From an uncultured Paracoccaceae bacterium (lineage in GTDB: Bacteria; Pseudomonadota; Alphaproteobacteria; Rhodobacterales; Rhodobacteraceae), in contig CANLQO010000008.1 in NCBI GenBank assembly GCA_947493335.1, positions 19,511-83,510 on the forward strand: 64,000 nt of DNA. Direction: 5' to 3'. The position numbers and the translations under genes are program-made. The notes beneath the pieces were generated by a model. That model ran no database searches and was not told where the DNA came from. It saw nothing but the letters and a program-made list of their open reading frames with translations. Shown in pieces: positions 54,300 through 62,127 of the stretch; position 1 is the stretch's first letter; each line of letters opens with the position of its first letter.

Positions 54300-54540
54300 A
54301 GTCTGTCCGACCTCCTTTCCATGCGGTGATCAAGCGTATGTTTTCACCTCGCTTGGTGTGAACGACGATGTAGGGAACATCATCGACCAGACCCAAAGAG
54401 ATAAACCGCGTCTCACCGTATTCTTCGCGATCGTCTTCTCGTGTGAGGGTGTTCCCCTCGAAAATTAGAGCAGCATAGAGAAAATCGACCCCTCGATCTT
54501 CAATCGTTGCCTGTCGTTTGTCTTCGTTCCATTCGAACAT
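54223..54540 (-). CDS. brnT: BrnT family ribonuclease toxin
   Basis: A 105-residue protein with the BrnT signature FEWNEDKRQATIEDRGVDF, then EYGETRFISLGL and IRLITAWKGGRTDYERY. It is a little longer than usual because its C-terminus runs into brnA. The RNase fold is RelE-like. Together with brnA it is a type II toxin-antitoxin module. Confidence 0.87.
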   Translation of the reverse strand: MFEWNEDKRQATIEDRGVDFLYAALIFEGNTLTREDDREEYGETRFISLGLVDDVPYIVVHTKRGENIRLITAWKGGRTDYERYKISFPREVARNAGSRRASRYP

Positions 54541-54633
54541 TGTATAGTTGCCCCGTTAGTTTTCTTACTGCCTGCATGTTTTCTGCCTCTTATCTGAATG
54601 CATCGATCTTACCGTCGATTCATAAGATAAGTA

Positions 54634-54648
54634 TATACAAAACGTATA
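54634..54648. promoter_or_regulatory. Candidate brnTA operator
   Basis: TATACAAAACGTATA has inverted arms TATAC/GTATA around AAAAC, within an AT-rich stretch about 95 bases upstream of brnT. It fits the autoregulation known for BrnA, but this is inference from symmetry. The rest of the gap to 54792 shows nothing further. Confidence 0.45.
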
Positions 54649-54792
54649 GACAAAGCAAGAGGAGCTTTTGCCCCGGCCGATTTCATTGATCCGTTGTTTG
54701 GCACTCTATTTGTAGGAGGCAGAAAATCAGCGTGCAAAGGCGAAGCCGAACAATTGTTCATAGATACACAATGCCCAAATCACGGTGCAAAT

Positions 54793-55215
54793 CTAGCCGC
54801 CAAGCTTGCTTCTGGTCGTCCCGCCCACTTCCATTGGAAAACTAACGATAACAAAGCCGCAAGAAATCAGAAAGGAAACGATGCCGGTGGCTGTCTTGAA
54901 TTCCCGGACCGCGACACCTGTTTCAGAGACCTTTGGGCGAGCTGTGATCAGGCGTTTGGTTTCGCCAGAAGGGTAGACGCAGCTCATCGTCCATAGACCA
55001 TACCATGCTGGGCCCCGGCGTTCCGGGGCGGTATGACACGTGATCTCAAGGTTGCCACCGCGGCTGAGACAATCGCGAAGACTTTTCTCAGTGACTACGT
55101 TTGGCTCAATGGTGTTCAACTGACCGGATCCTGATGGAAAAATTTTCTGAGAAGCCGTCCCGAGGTGATCTAGCTGCGTCCAACGGCTGAATCCGCTGGG
55201 GCGCGGCTTGATCAT
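54793..55215 (-). CDS. Hypothetical protein with C-terminal membrane segment
   Basis: A 140-residue protein with a hydrophobic C-terminal segment (ATGIVSFLISCGFVIVSF) and a conserved-looking middle (CLSRGGNLEITCHTAPERRG). The start at 55215 lacks a good ribosome site, so it could begin further in. Not recognised. It is located downstream of a terminator that closes the neighbouring operon. Confidence 0.55.
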   Translation of the reverse strand: MIKPRPSGFSRWTQLDHLGTASQKIFPSGSGQLNTIEPNVVTEKSLRDCLSRGGNLEITCHTAPERRGPAWYGLWTMSCVYPSGETKRLITARPKVSETGVAVREFKTATGIVSFLISCGFVIVSFPMEVGGTTRSKLGG

Positions 55216-55329
55216 CCGGCTTCGGGGACAATGATGCGGGCATTTTCAAACCGAAGTTTACAAAAACATGTCCATAAGTGAATCCGAAAGCCAGTGACAT
55301 TGCAACCATAGCAGTCGCGTGCCTACAGG

Positions 55330-55357
55330 AAAAAAATGACCCCGCCGAAGCGGGGCC
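55330..55357 (-). terminator. Rho-independent terminator of the ParB-like operon
   Basis: On the minus strand GGCCCCGC-TTCG-GCGGGGTC is followed by A and a run of seven T, a textbook intrinsic terminator. It lies 25 bases after the stop at 55382 and so ends the minus-strand operon that begins at 59659 or further upstream. Confidence 0.88.
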
Positions 55358-55381
55358 AGTAGATCCTCACCACAAGGAAAC

Positions 55382-55897
55382 CTATCTGTTTTTGGCGATG
55401 ATGCCGTCTTCTCCAATGGCGGCGATCGTGCCCTCAGTCCGCCGGGACAACTCGACCCCATCACCGGAAATCATCGCTTCAGCAAATTCTGTTTTCTTCA
55501 AGACGCTGCCGTCTGGATCGATGTAGGTCTTGTCTCCGTTCATCTCATGCCCGACGGTCCCATCAGCTGCAATCCGCACCCAGGTGTCGCCGACACGCAC
55601 CGAGATCCGTCCTTCCTCGATGACAACGCCGGTCCATCCCAGACCCGGCTCACGGCGTACCACGATCTGGTCTTCCCGCAACTTGACCTGCACATCCTGG
55701 CTCTGATCTTTGGCGATTCCTTTGACCACGAGAAAGCACTCCTGAACCGCAGGATCCGCGTGGATCCCGGCAGAGGCGTTCTTCGGAGGCCAGACCCGCG
55801 CAACATCGCGCTGGCGCCCACGCTGATCCTGATGGAAGCCGATCAGCAGCTGGGCAGATTTCCAGACCTTTTGCGCAGTAGAAACCGCTACGTTCAT
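55382..55897 (-). CDS. Hypothetical protein, last gene of the ParB-like operon
   Basis: A 171-residue protein; the C-terminal 100 residues have a repeating beta pattern (VIEEGRISVRVGDTWVRIAADG, a run I cite only in part) and recur in structure with Gly-Asp turns. ATG 55897 overlaps the preceding stop (ATGA). No family recognised. Transcription ends at the terminator just downstream. Confidence 0.7.
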   Translation of the reverse strand: MNVAVSTAQKVWKSAQLLIGFHQDQRGRQRDVARVWPPKNASAGIHADPAVQECFLVVKGIAKDQSQDVQVKLREDQIVVRREPGLGWTGVVIEEGRISVRVGDTWVRIAADGTVGHEMNGDKTYIDPDGSVLKKTEFAEAMISGDGVELSRRTEGTIAAIGEDGIIAKNR

Positions 55898-56286
55898 GGC
55901 TCGCAATCCTTCCCAAATCCTTCATCAAATGCTTTGGAATTATGCCCGATCATGGATGATTTCTCAAGATCCATCAGCACTTTACGCCGGTTCATCAGGT
56001 CCATGATGACCCGGGTTTGCGGCGCTTCTGCTCTCTTTCCGCGTTGTGGTCGGCAAAGATCGGAATACCCGTATTTGAGCAGATAGAGCGCGTTCTCAAT
56101 CACGGTGATGTCTGTCTCCAAATTGATGACTTCCCGAGGCAGAACAGAACCGTGATCCTCCAATGCGCGATTGCGATGATGGGACAACCGGCGACTTGCA
56201 ATCGTATGTGCTGCCGCGATCCAGCTTTGAACGCTGTCCCACCAGACCTTAGTGCCCGGTGTGCGATACCGATATCTGACGGTCAT
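55894..56286 (-). CDS. Hypothetical protein of the ParB-like operon
   Basis: A 130-residue basic, mostly helical protein with no family I recognise. It overlaps both neighbours by 4 bases (ATGA), indicating co-translation. Confidence 0.72.
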   Translation of the reverse strand: MTVRYRYRTPGTKVWWDSVQSWIAAAHTIASRRLSHHRNRALEDHGSVLPREVINLETDITVIENALYLLKYGYSDLCRPQRGKRAEAPQTRVIMDLMNRRKVLMDLEKSSMIGHNSKAFDEGFGKDCEP

Positions 56287-56924
56287 CTGGCAACCTCCTC
56301 CTCAAGCCCGCCTATGCGCAGAAAGAGACTTGAGGCGAGCACGCGGTCCGCCATAGCCCGATCCCTATCCTTGTTCCTGGATGCCGCAGTTTGTAGATGG
56401 TGGTATGCAATCCGGCGATCTCTCAATGCATGTGGGCCGGGGTTCGCTGCGATCTTGCGAGCATCGAGAATATTCACCTCCGCAAAAGAGCCCGGACAAA
56501 CAAAAAGGTCTTCGCGGCGACATCCGGCATGGTCGGTCAAAGATAGAGGAAACGGCGGCTTTTGCGGGTCCAGCTTTCCGATTTCCACATCCCGGATCAT
56601 ACCGAGTAGCCGCGAAGGGTCCGCTGGATACGGTGCGCAATTCCATATGCGACGTAGAGCCATGGCAGTTGCATGTGGCAACTCGCCTATCAGCCGCCGG
56701 GCCAATCGCCAGTCACGCGCGCGCCGTCTCCGGTCGCGGTTCTGGCTGTTCTCCCATGTGATGGTGCGTCCTGCCATTTCTTCGTCGTCTGTGCGTTGTT
56801 TCCGTGCGATCTGATCCGCAAAGAGTGGTAGGGCATCTTGTTCCCTTTGCTTCTTCCGCCTGAATGCAGCGCGTTTGCGTTCCGTATCCTCGAATACAGA
56901 CCGTGGCGATGGTTTGAACCTCAT
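56283..56924 (-). CDS. Hypothetical basic protein of the ParB-like operon
   Basis: A 213-residue protein with a strongly basic N-terminus (ERKRAAFRRKKQREQ) that could contact nucleic acid. No domain recognised. It is flanked by ATGA overlaps on both sides. Confidence 0.72.
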   Translation of the reverse strand: MRFKPSPRSVFEDTERKRAAFRRKKQREQDALPLFADQIARKQRTDDEEMAGRTITWENSQNRDRRRRARDWRLARRLIGELPHATAMALRRIWNCAPYPADPSRLLGMIRDVEIGKLDPQKPPFPLSLTDHAGCRREDLFVCPGSFAEVNILDARKIAANPGPHALRDRRIAYHHLQTAASRNKDRDRAMADRVLASSLFLRIGGLEEEVAR

Positions 56925-57262
56925 TGATCCTGGTCCCCTGCATCTCGCTGCAACTTTCCCGACTGTGCATCCAGCCTGCCCATGAGTGCTGCGATCAATT
57001 CGCGCAAGGACGCACGATCTGCGAGATGCAGTGCGGCCCGTTGACCAGCCGTAAGGACCTGTTCTTCAGGTCCGCGTCGGGTGGGAGACGGGCCGCCCGC
57101 CTGTATGACCCCCAGAGCTGACAACGCCTCGATTGCTGGCGCGAGCAAGGTGGAGAGGGCTTCCGGGCCAGCCTTGTTGCTGACCGCAGATTTTTCGATG
57201 AGGGCGAGCGCTTCCGTGATCTTTTGAACGCGCCCCAGATTAGTTGGATTGTCGATGGACAT
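56921..57262 (-). CDS. Small helical hypothetical protein
   Basis: A 113-residue protein starting MSIDNPTNLGRVQKITEALA, mostly alpha-helical. ATG 57262 has AAGGAG upstream and a far longer open frame through the next gene's region is rejected. Its stop overlaps the next start. Confidence 0.72.
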   Translation of the reverse strand: MSIDNPTNLGRVQKITEALALIEKSAVSNKAGPEALSTLLAPAIEALSALGVIQAGGPSPTRRGPEEQVLTAGQRAALHLADRASLRELIAALMGRLDAQSGKLQRDAGDQDQ

Positions 57263-57275
57263 CGGACTGCTCCTT

Positions 57276-57566
57276 TTAAGCGTAGCGCGGGCCGACCCGC
57301 AGACGCGGATCACGCGTGCTGGGGACGAGGTTCTGCGATGCGATGCAAGCGCGGGCATGATCTTCTGCGCCCTTGGGCAGATTGGTCCGGAATACTTTCG
57401 TCCGGCCTCCGTCGCCTTCCATCCAGATGCCCCTGTCTGTGACGATGAAACGGCAACAGCCGCCGTGTGCGTGTTCTGCGTGGTTCTGGATTGCTTCGGC
57501 CCAGGTATTGGGCTGGCCCCAAAGTTTCCCGCGCGTGACGGGCCGGTTGAGAATTTGATCTGACAT
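57276..57566 (-). CDS. Hypothetical protein of the ParB-like operon
   Basis: A 96-residue protein (MSDQILNRPVTRGKLWG start) with a CC pair in HGGCCRFIV. Not recognised. It sits 13 bases before the next gene and about 50 bases after the ParB-like gene, with a stem-loop between. Confidence 0.7.
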   Translation of the reverse strand: MSDQILNRPVTRGKLWGQPNTWAEAIQNHAEHAHGGCCRFIVTDRGIWMEGDGGRTKVFRTNLPKGAEDHARACIASQNLVPSTRDPRLRVGPRYA

Positions 57567-57588
57567 CTTAGGTCTCCTGATCGGAAGG

Positions 57589-57610
57589 GCAGGGCGCTTT
57601 CGCGCCCTGC
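57589..57610 (-). promoter_or_regulatory. Intercistronic stem-loop after the ParB-like gene
   Basis: GCAGGGCGC and GCGCCCTGC pair in a 9-bp stem with a TTTC loop (GAAA on the minus transcript, a stable tetraloop). No T-tract follows, so it may set message stability or attenuate downstream genes. Confidence 0.6.
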
Positions 57611-57618
57611 GCCCCGCT

Positions 57619-59472
57619 TCACGCCATGCCTTCGGGCAACCATGCGTCGATCTTCGACGCTTGCGCCTCGGTCACGCCCTGAGCGGCCCGAAACGCGGCA
57701 TCGCCAAACAAAGCTTCCAGCTTCTCGGCCTTCTCTCCCTTTTTCAGCTTGGCGAAGGTCGTGGCTGTCGGGTGATCGTCAGCCAGTTCCAGAAGATCGA
57801 TCCAGAGAGCATTGAGGTAGGGACCGCCAACACGTGAGAAGAAGTTCTCGGCGTTCGGCGTCCAGATCGCCCGAATGCTCGGCTGCGTCTCCTTTGCAAT
57901 CAACGCTTGCAGCTTCTCGTCGCCACCCTTGAACTGTGCCGCAAGGAACCGGGTCAACTCGCCACGTACATGGTCTGCACCCTTTTTGCGGAACGCGCGG
58001 AACGATGCGCCAAGGTCTTTGGCATCCCACATGTCACGCGGTGGGTTGGTTGTCAGACGCTCGTCAAGGGCGTAACCAGCCCCTTCGGTTGATGGCCAAT
58101 TGCAAACCTCAGTGGTGCTGATTCCAAGCGGATCGTCCCACCGCAGGGCATGGCTCAACTGATAGGCCAGAAGGTCAAGCAAGAGATCAGGATCGGCCAG
58201 CATTGCATGTTGCTTTGCACCCAAGGCCACTCGATTGAGATCATCCCGCAGCTTCTGTGAGATGGGCGACTTCGCCACATCGCTGCTGCTGGACCCATGA
58301 TGGCTCTTTGCGAGAACGCCAGCTTCAATCGCGGCCTTCTTCTGCTCCGGCTTGATGTAGCCGCCATAGACTTTGAGGGTGCCTTCGCGATCCACACAGG
58401 CAAACGCGCCCGCATGTTCTTTCTGTTCGTCGGTGAATGCGCCATCAAGGATGGCTTGCAACGTCGCCAGTTCTGCCTCGCCATCGGCATCAATCACCTC
58501 GGCTTCGGCCAGTTCTGCCAACTCGTCATAGCGGTTGGCCTCGTCTTCGGTCAGTTCGCCTTCGACAGCATAAACCTTGCCAAATTTGTCGAGACCCATG
58601 CTGTAGCTGCACGGATAATCACGCTCGATCCCTTCGACCCATGCCCAGCCTTCCTCGGCCTTCACGCGGTTGGCTTCAAATTGCAGCTTTTCGTCAAAGA
58701 GCCGCTGCAACAGGTCCACGTCATCAAAGAGGGTTTCTTCGGCAAAGAGATCACCGCCCAACTTGCCGCCCGCGTCCTTGTAGGTCGCTTCGGTCACGAA
58801 GGCCGCGCGGCGGTCGCTGCCTTTGATGCTGTCCGGCTTGAGCATGTTTTTGAGTTGCCAGTCGGACCAATTGTCACCGCGCACCCGTTCCAGCACTTCA
58901 AGGCTGTGTTTTTCGTCGTCGCTGATGGTGAAACATGCCGCCATGCTCAGGCTGATTTCGCCTGCGGCCAGCGCATCGATCACCTGCGTGGGAAGGTTCG
59001 CCAGCGCCAAGCGGCGATAAACGTGCTTCTCTGTGACAGCGAAAGCTTTTGCAATGGCGCTGGCCTCCTGACCTGCGGCCTGCATCTTGCCGTAGGCGCG
59101 GATTTCGTCGGCAGGGTGAAGATCGCGGCGGGCCACGTTCTCAAGGCTGGCCCATGTTTCAGCGGTCGCGGCATCGGGGGCCAGCATCACCATGGGGTTT
59201 GCCAGTTCGGGACGCGTCGTCGCCATGTCGGTCTGCGTTTCAGCGAGATACTGCAACGCCCGCAAGCGCCGACCACCTGCCACGATTTCAACGGAGCCAT
59301 CTGCGCCAAGCAATCCGGCAATAGACTGGATCAGGCCAGCGGCCCAGATGCTGCCAGCGAGATCGATCACGTCAGCTTCTGGCACGTCCTGCCGTGGGTT
59401 CATGGGAGACAGGACCAGATTTTCCAGTGGGAAACGGGCTTCTGTCGCTTCAATTTTTGTTTGCTTTGTCAT
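57619..59472 (-). CDS. ParB/RepB/Spo0J family protein
   Basis: A 617-residue protein with an N-terminal ParB-type nuclease/CTPase domain (LENLVLSPMNPRQ, then IQSIAGLL and GGRRLRALQYL) and the central ParB HTH (AFAVTEKHVYRRLALANLP). It is more than twice the size of partition ParB and has no parA neighbour, so it belongs to the large mobile-element group. ATG 59472 follows AAGGAATG. It may bind element DNA and regulate or protect it. Confidence 0.88.
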   Translation of the reverse strand: MTKQTKIEATEARFPLENLVLSPMNPRQDVPEADVIDLAGSIWAAGLIQSIAGLLGADGSVEIVAGGRRLRALQYLAETQTDMATTRPELANPMVMLAPDAATAETWASLENVARRDLHPADEIRAYGKMQAAGQEASAIAKAFAVTEKHVYRRLALANLPTQVIDALAAGEISLSMAACFTISDDEKHSLEVLERVRGDNWSDWQLKNMLKPDSIKGSDRRAAFVTEATYKDAGGKLGGDLFAEETLFDDVDLLQRLFDEKLQFEANRVKAEEGWAWVEGIERDYPCSYSMGLDKFGKVYAVEGELTEDEANRYDELAELAEAEVIDADGEAELATLQAILDGAFTDEQKEHAGAFACVDREGTLKVYGGYIKPEQKKAAIEAGVLAKSHHGSSSSDVAKSPISQKLRDDLNRVALGAKQHAMLADPDLLLDLLAYQLSHALRWDDPLGISTTEVCNWPSTEGAGYALDERLTTNPPRDMWDAKDLGASFRAFRKKGADHVRGELTRFLAAQFKGGDEKLQALIAKETQPSIRAIWTPNAENFFSRVGGPYLNALWIDLLELADDHPTATTFAKLKKGEKAEKLEALFGDAAFRAAQGVTEAQASKIDAWLPEGMA

Positions 59473-59545
59473 TGGGACATTCCTTGTTCTGTGGTGTTGA
59501 TTTTGGTATGGGTGCCCCACCCCTAACGGGGTGAGGCGAGGGGGC

Positions 59546-59659
59546 TTACGTGGCCCCGTGTTGTTTCAGAAAGGCGAGGCCGATCTTGGCGGAGAGACCT
59601 CCCTTTCTCACAAGCGCGATAGCTTCACGCCTGCGCTGCTCGAATACTGCTCTGGTCAT
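59546..59659 (-). CDS. Small 37-residue protein
   Basis: A short open frame (MTRAVFEQRRREAIALVRKG start, ending GAT) with an unusually strong AAGGAGGTGATTG ribosome site right before ATG 59659. It lies between the DUF3768 and ParB-like genes in the same direction. The N-terminus looks like a basic helix. Its strong start signal makes it likely to be translated; function unknown. Confidence 0.65.
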   Translation of the reverse strand: MTRAVFEQRRREAIALVRKGGLSAKIGLAFLKQHGAT

Positions 59660-59721
59660 TCAATCACCTCCTTTCCGACGCAGGCAGCGCCTCCGACGCA
59701 GCCTTGTCAGGCTGGCCAAAC

Positions 59722-60156
59722 TCAGTACTCGCTTGCGAGCATGATGGTCAGAACCCGGCGCGTGACCTCGGTGTTGCTTGGGTCGTCGCTGCCGAACTCA
59801 TATGCCTTGTCGTAAAGGTCGATTTTCCAGAAGACGTTGTAGCTGTTGCCTGCAATCTCGAACTCGAACGCACCAAACGTGTGATCTTCGTATGGGTCGT
59901 TGTCTTCGGTGAACGTGTTAAAGTGCTGGACGCGTTGCATGACGATGGCTTTGGCCGCAGGCGTCATGTCCGCGATCCCCGGTGTCATGACGATCCGCCC
60001 GGGGATGGTGTAGTCAGCCCCCCATGTGAACCGGAAACGGTCATTTTGCGTTGCGATGGTCTTGATCTTGTCGAGGACGATTTGTTCATCGTCGCCCAAT
60101 CCTAAAGCGGCTGCATCTTTGCCATGCGCGCTTTCGTGACTTGTGTTGATAGCCAT
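59722..60156 (-). CDS. DUF3768 domain protein
   Basis: A 144-residue protein with the DUF3768 signature WGADYTIPGRIVMTPGI and a VFWKIDLYD segment. ATG 60156 has AAGGAGG upstream. The family is confined mainly to alphaproteobacterial plasmids and integrative elements; function unknown. The second structured element copy is about 145 bases upstream. Confidence 0.85.
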   Translation of the reverse strand: MAINTSHESAHGKDAAALGLGDDEQIVLDKIKTIATQNDRFRFTWGADYTIPGRIVMTPGIADMTPAAKAIVMQRVQHFNTFTEDNDPYEDHTFGAFEFEIAGNSYNVFWKIDLYDKAYEFGSDDPSNTEVTRRVLTIMLASEY

Positions 60157-60299
60157 ACTGGCCTCCTTGTGGTGACGCGGTTGCAGCTTGTGCTGTCGTT
60201 GCGGTGATCTGACTGTCTCTTTCGGACAATCAGGGCTGATTTTCTGATCAGACGCCGAAGGCGCCTGTTCATGTAAATCTGCCACGTGGCGAACGCGGG

Positions 60300-60440
60300 A
60301 GGGGGCGAGACAGGACAAATCGACAAGGGTGGTGCGGCCCGCAGCGAAGCGAGGACACGGCCTTGTCTATTTGTCTTGTCCGAGGGGGAGGGCCGCGCCC
60401 TCACCCTGTCGGCCTGGGGCGTTTGGCTTGTCCAAATCCC
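60300..60440. ncRNA. Candidate structured RNA element, copy 2
   Basis: Long hairpin with arms GACAGGACAAATCGACAAGG (60309) and CCTTGTCTATTTGTCTTGTC (60361), then GAGGGC-CGC-GCCCTC at 60388-60402 and GTTTGG-CTTGT-CCAAAT at 60421-60437. The layout matches copy 1. In the second stem two positions differ as paired swaps, and in the third a CG pair has become TA. The remaining gap 60441-60697 shows no gene. Confidence 0.6.
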
Positions 60441-60697
60441 GCAGGCCTTTGAACGGTTTCGTTCGTCAGAACGTCCGCTGGAGATCTAGATCCACAGATT
60501 TGATGATAGCGAATGACCGGCTTGAGCCCGTTCCAACCGATGCTGCGAGATCCATGAATGACCATGAACCTTAACTGCGGACCTTGCGACTGGATCGACG
60601 CATTGGATTTTCTCAACGGATTGTCCTTTTGCCAGCAACGCAATCGTCATGTGGGTGAAGCGGCATGTTGCCCTTCATCACACAAAGGAGAAATTCA

Positions 60698-61084
60698 ATG
60701 AGCAAACTCTTCCACGCAGCAACAGTACTTGCAGTCACCCTCGCGTTGGGCCTTTCCAGCGCGCAAGCCGAGGGTACTTCGACTGGCGAAGTCGCGCTTT
60801 TTTTGACGGTAAAGACGCAACCCGGGCAACGGGATGCCCTTGTTAATCTTTGGGACACGCACCTGAAAGTGCGCGCTGAAGAAGATACGGTCCACGTCGA
60901 TTACATTTTTGCGCTTGATATGGGTGACCCAGACACTGTCCATATCACCGAAGTTTACACAACTATGGCAGCTTTCGAGGCCAACTCGCAGTCACCGTGG
61001 TTTGCAGCCTACATGGCCGAGGCGGGTCCGCTTCTCGCCGGAGAGCCTGGATTTGCGATGGCAAGCCCGTATTGGGTGAAGTGA
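60698..61084 (+). CDS. Secreted antibiotic biosynthesis monooxygenase (ABM) family protein
   Basis: A 128-residue protein with a signal peptide (cleavage after SSAQA) and an ABM-type ferredoxin-like domain (VALFLTVKTQPGQRDALV, then HVDYIFALDMGD). AAAGGAG precedes ATG 60698. Members act as small oxygenases or dimeric binding proteins. It opens the core-type region after the island. Confidence 0.8.
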   Translation: MSKLFHAATVLAVTLALGLSSAQAEGTSTGEVALFLTVKTQPGQRDALVNLWDTHLKVRAEEDTVHVDYIFALDMGDPDTVHITEVYTTMAAFEANSQSPWFAAYMAEAGPLLAGEPGFAMASPYWVK

Positions 61085-61172
61085 TACTCCACCGGAGAGA
61101 AGATATACAAATGGGGCGTAACTAGCGTTGCGCCCTCTTTGCTGTGCCAAATGCCACAACTTTTTCGATGGC

Positions 61173-62117
61173 TCACTGTTCTAGTAACACGGCCAACACC
61201 GCTTCGGGGCAGTCCATCGCAATAAAGTGCCCGCATCCCTCCAAGGTGTGACTATCGGCGTTCGGAAGTCTGGCCGTGAATGCGGCACGTTGTTCTGCTG
61301 TAGCCCACCCTTGCGCCCCCCACAAAATCAACGTTTCCGTTTTAACTTCGGTCAGGCGTCCTGCAACTCCGGCCCATTCCTCCGCATTTCTAATGAACGT
61401 AAGCTGCGCTTTTGCAAACTCAGGTCTTTGCGCAATTGTCATAAGGTCAGTGAAGTAGTCAGCGGGGATTGAATCGGTGTCTGCGACAACACCGTACAAA
61501 ACTGCTTTTGACGCGCGCGCAGACCGGATTCGAACTACGAATTCTCCGAGGATAGGCGTGCTCACGGCGCGGTGGAAAAGCGCGCCTGCTTTGCTGGAGC
61601 GCGCAAGTGGTTTTGGTCCTGCACCAATGGGATCAAGCGCCACAATTCTACTGATTTCTGGGTGTCCAGCTGCTGACATCACCAAAGGCACTGTGCCGCC
61701 AATGCTCTCCCCAACAAGTGTGACGTTCTCGATCTCAAAATGTGAGATGAACTTAGAAACGAAACCCGCATATCCTTCAGGTGTGACTAGATCAGCTGAA
61801 AAATCTGAATACCCAAACCCCGGCAAATCCAAGGCCCAATCCGTGTAGTGTTCTGACAGTTGCGGGACGATCTTCCGGAAGTGGCCGATCTCCGTTGAAA
61901 ATGTATGCAGCAGAAGCAAGTTTGGTCCGGACCCTTCACGCAGGTATCGCGTCTCAAGTCCATTGATGCGAACGTATTTTGCCTCAGACCCTTGTAACCA
62001 AGCAAAGTCAGTCGGCTTGGAAGGTATGGTGCGCATCGCATCAATGCCAAAGCTGGCAATCCAAACAGAACCAACAAGCGCTCCTAATGAAACGATCACC
62101 TTACTGAGCTTTCTCAT
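61173..62117 (-). CDS. Alpha/beta hydrolase
   Basis: A 314-residue hydrolase with an N-terminal membrane anchor or signal (LSKVIVSLGALVGSVWIASF). The nucleophile Ser is in VGESIGGTVPL, the oxyanion region in LLLHTF, and the catalytic His in EGCGHFIAMD. ATG 62117 has GTGAGGAC upstream. It lies 10 bases after the sigma factor gene on the same strand and is probably in its operon. Confidence 0.88.
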   Translation of the reverse strand: MRKLSKVIVSLGALVGSVWIASFGIDAMRTIPSKPTDFAWLQGSEAKYVRINGLETRYLREGSGPNLLLLHTFSTEIGHFRKIVPQLSEHYTDWALDLPGFGYSDFSADLVTPEGYAGFVSKFISHFEIENVTLVGESIGGTVPLVMSAAGHPEISRIVALDPIGAGPKPLARSSKAGALFHRAVSTPILGEFVVRIRSARASKAVLYGVVADTDSIPADYFTDLMTIAQRPEFAKAQLTFIRNAEEWAGVAGRLTEVKTETLILWGAQGWATAEQRAAFTARLPNADSHTLEGCGHFIAMDCPEAVLAVLLEQ

Positions 62118-62127
62118 GGTGTCCTCA

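Noticed and set aside
58297..59526. A 409-codon plus-strand open frame opposite the ParB-like gene
   Set aside because: It is antisense to a well-supported ParB domain protein and its translation shows no family features; long open frames arise here from GC-rich codon bias.
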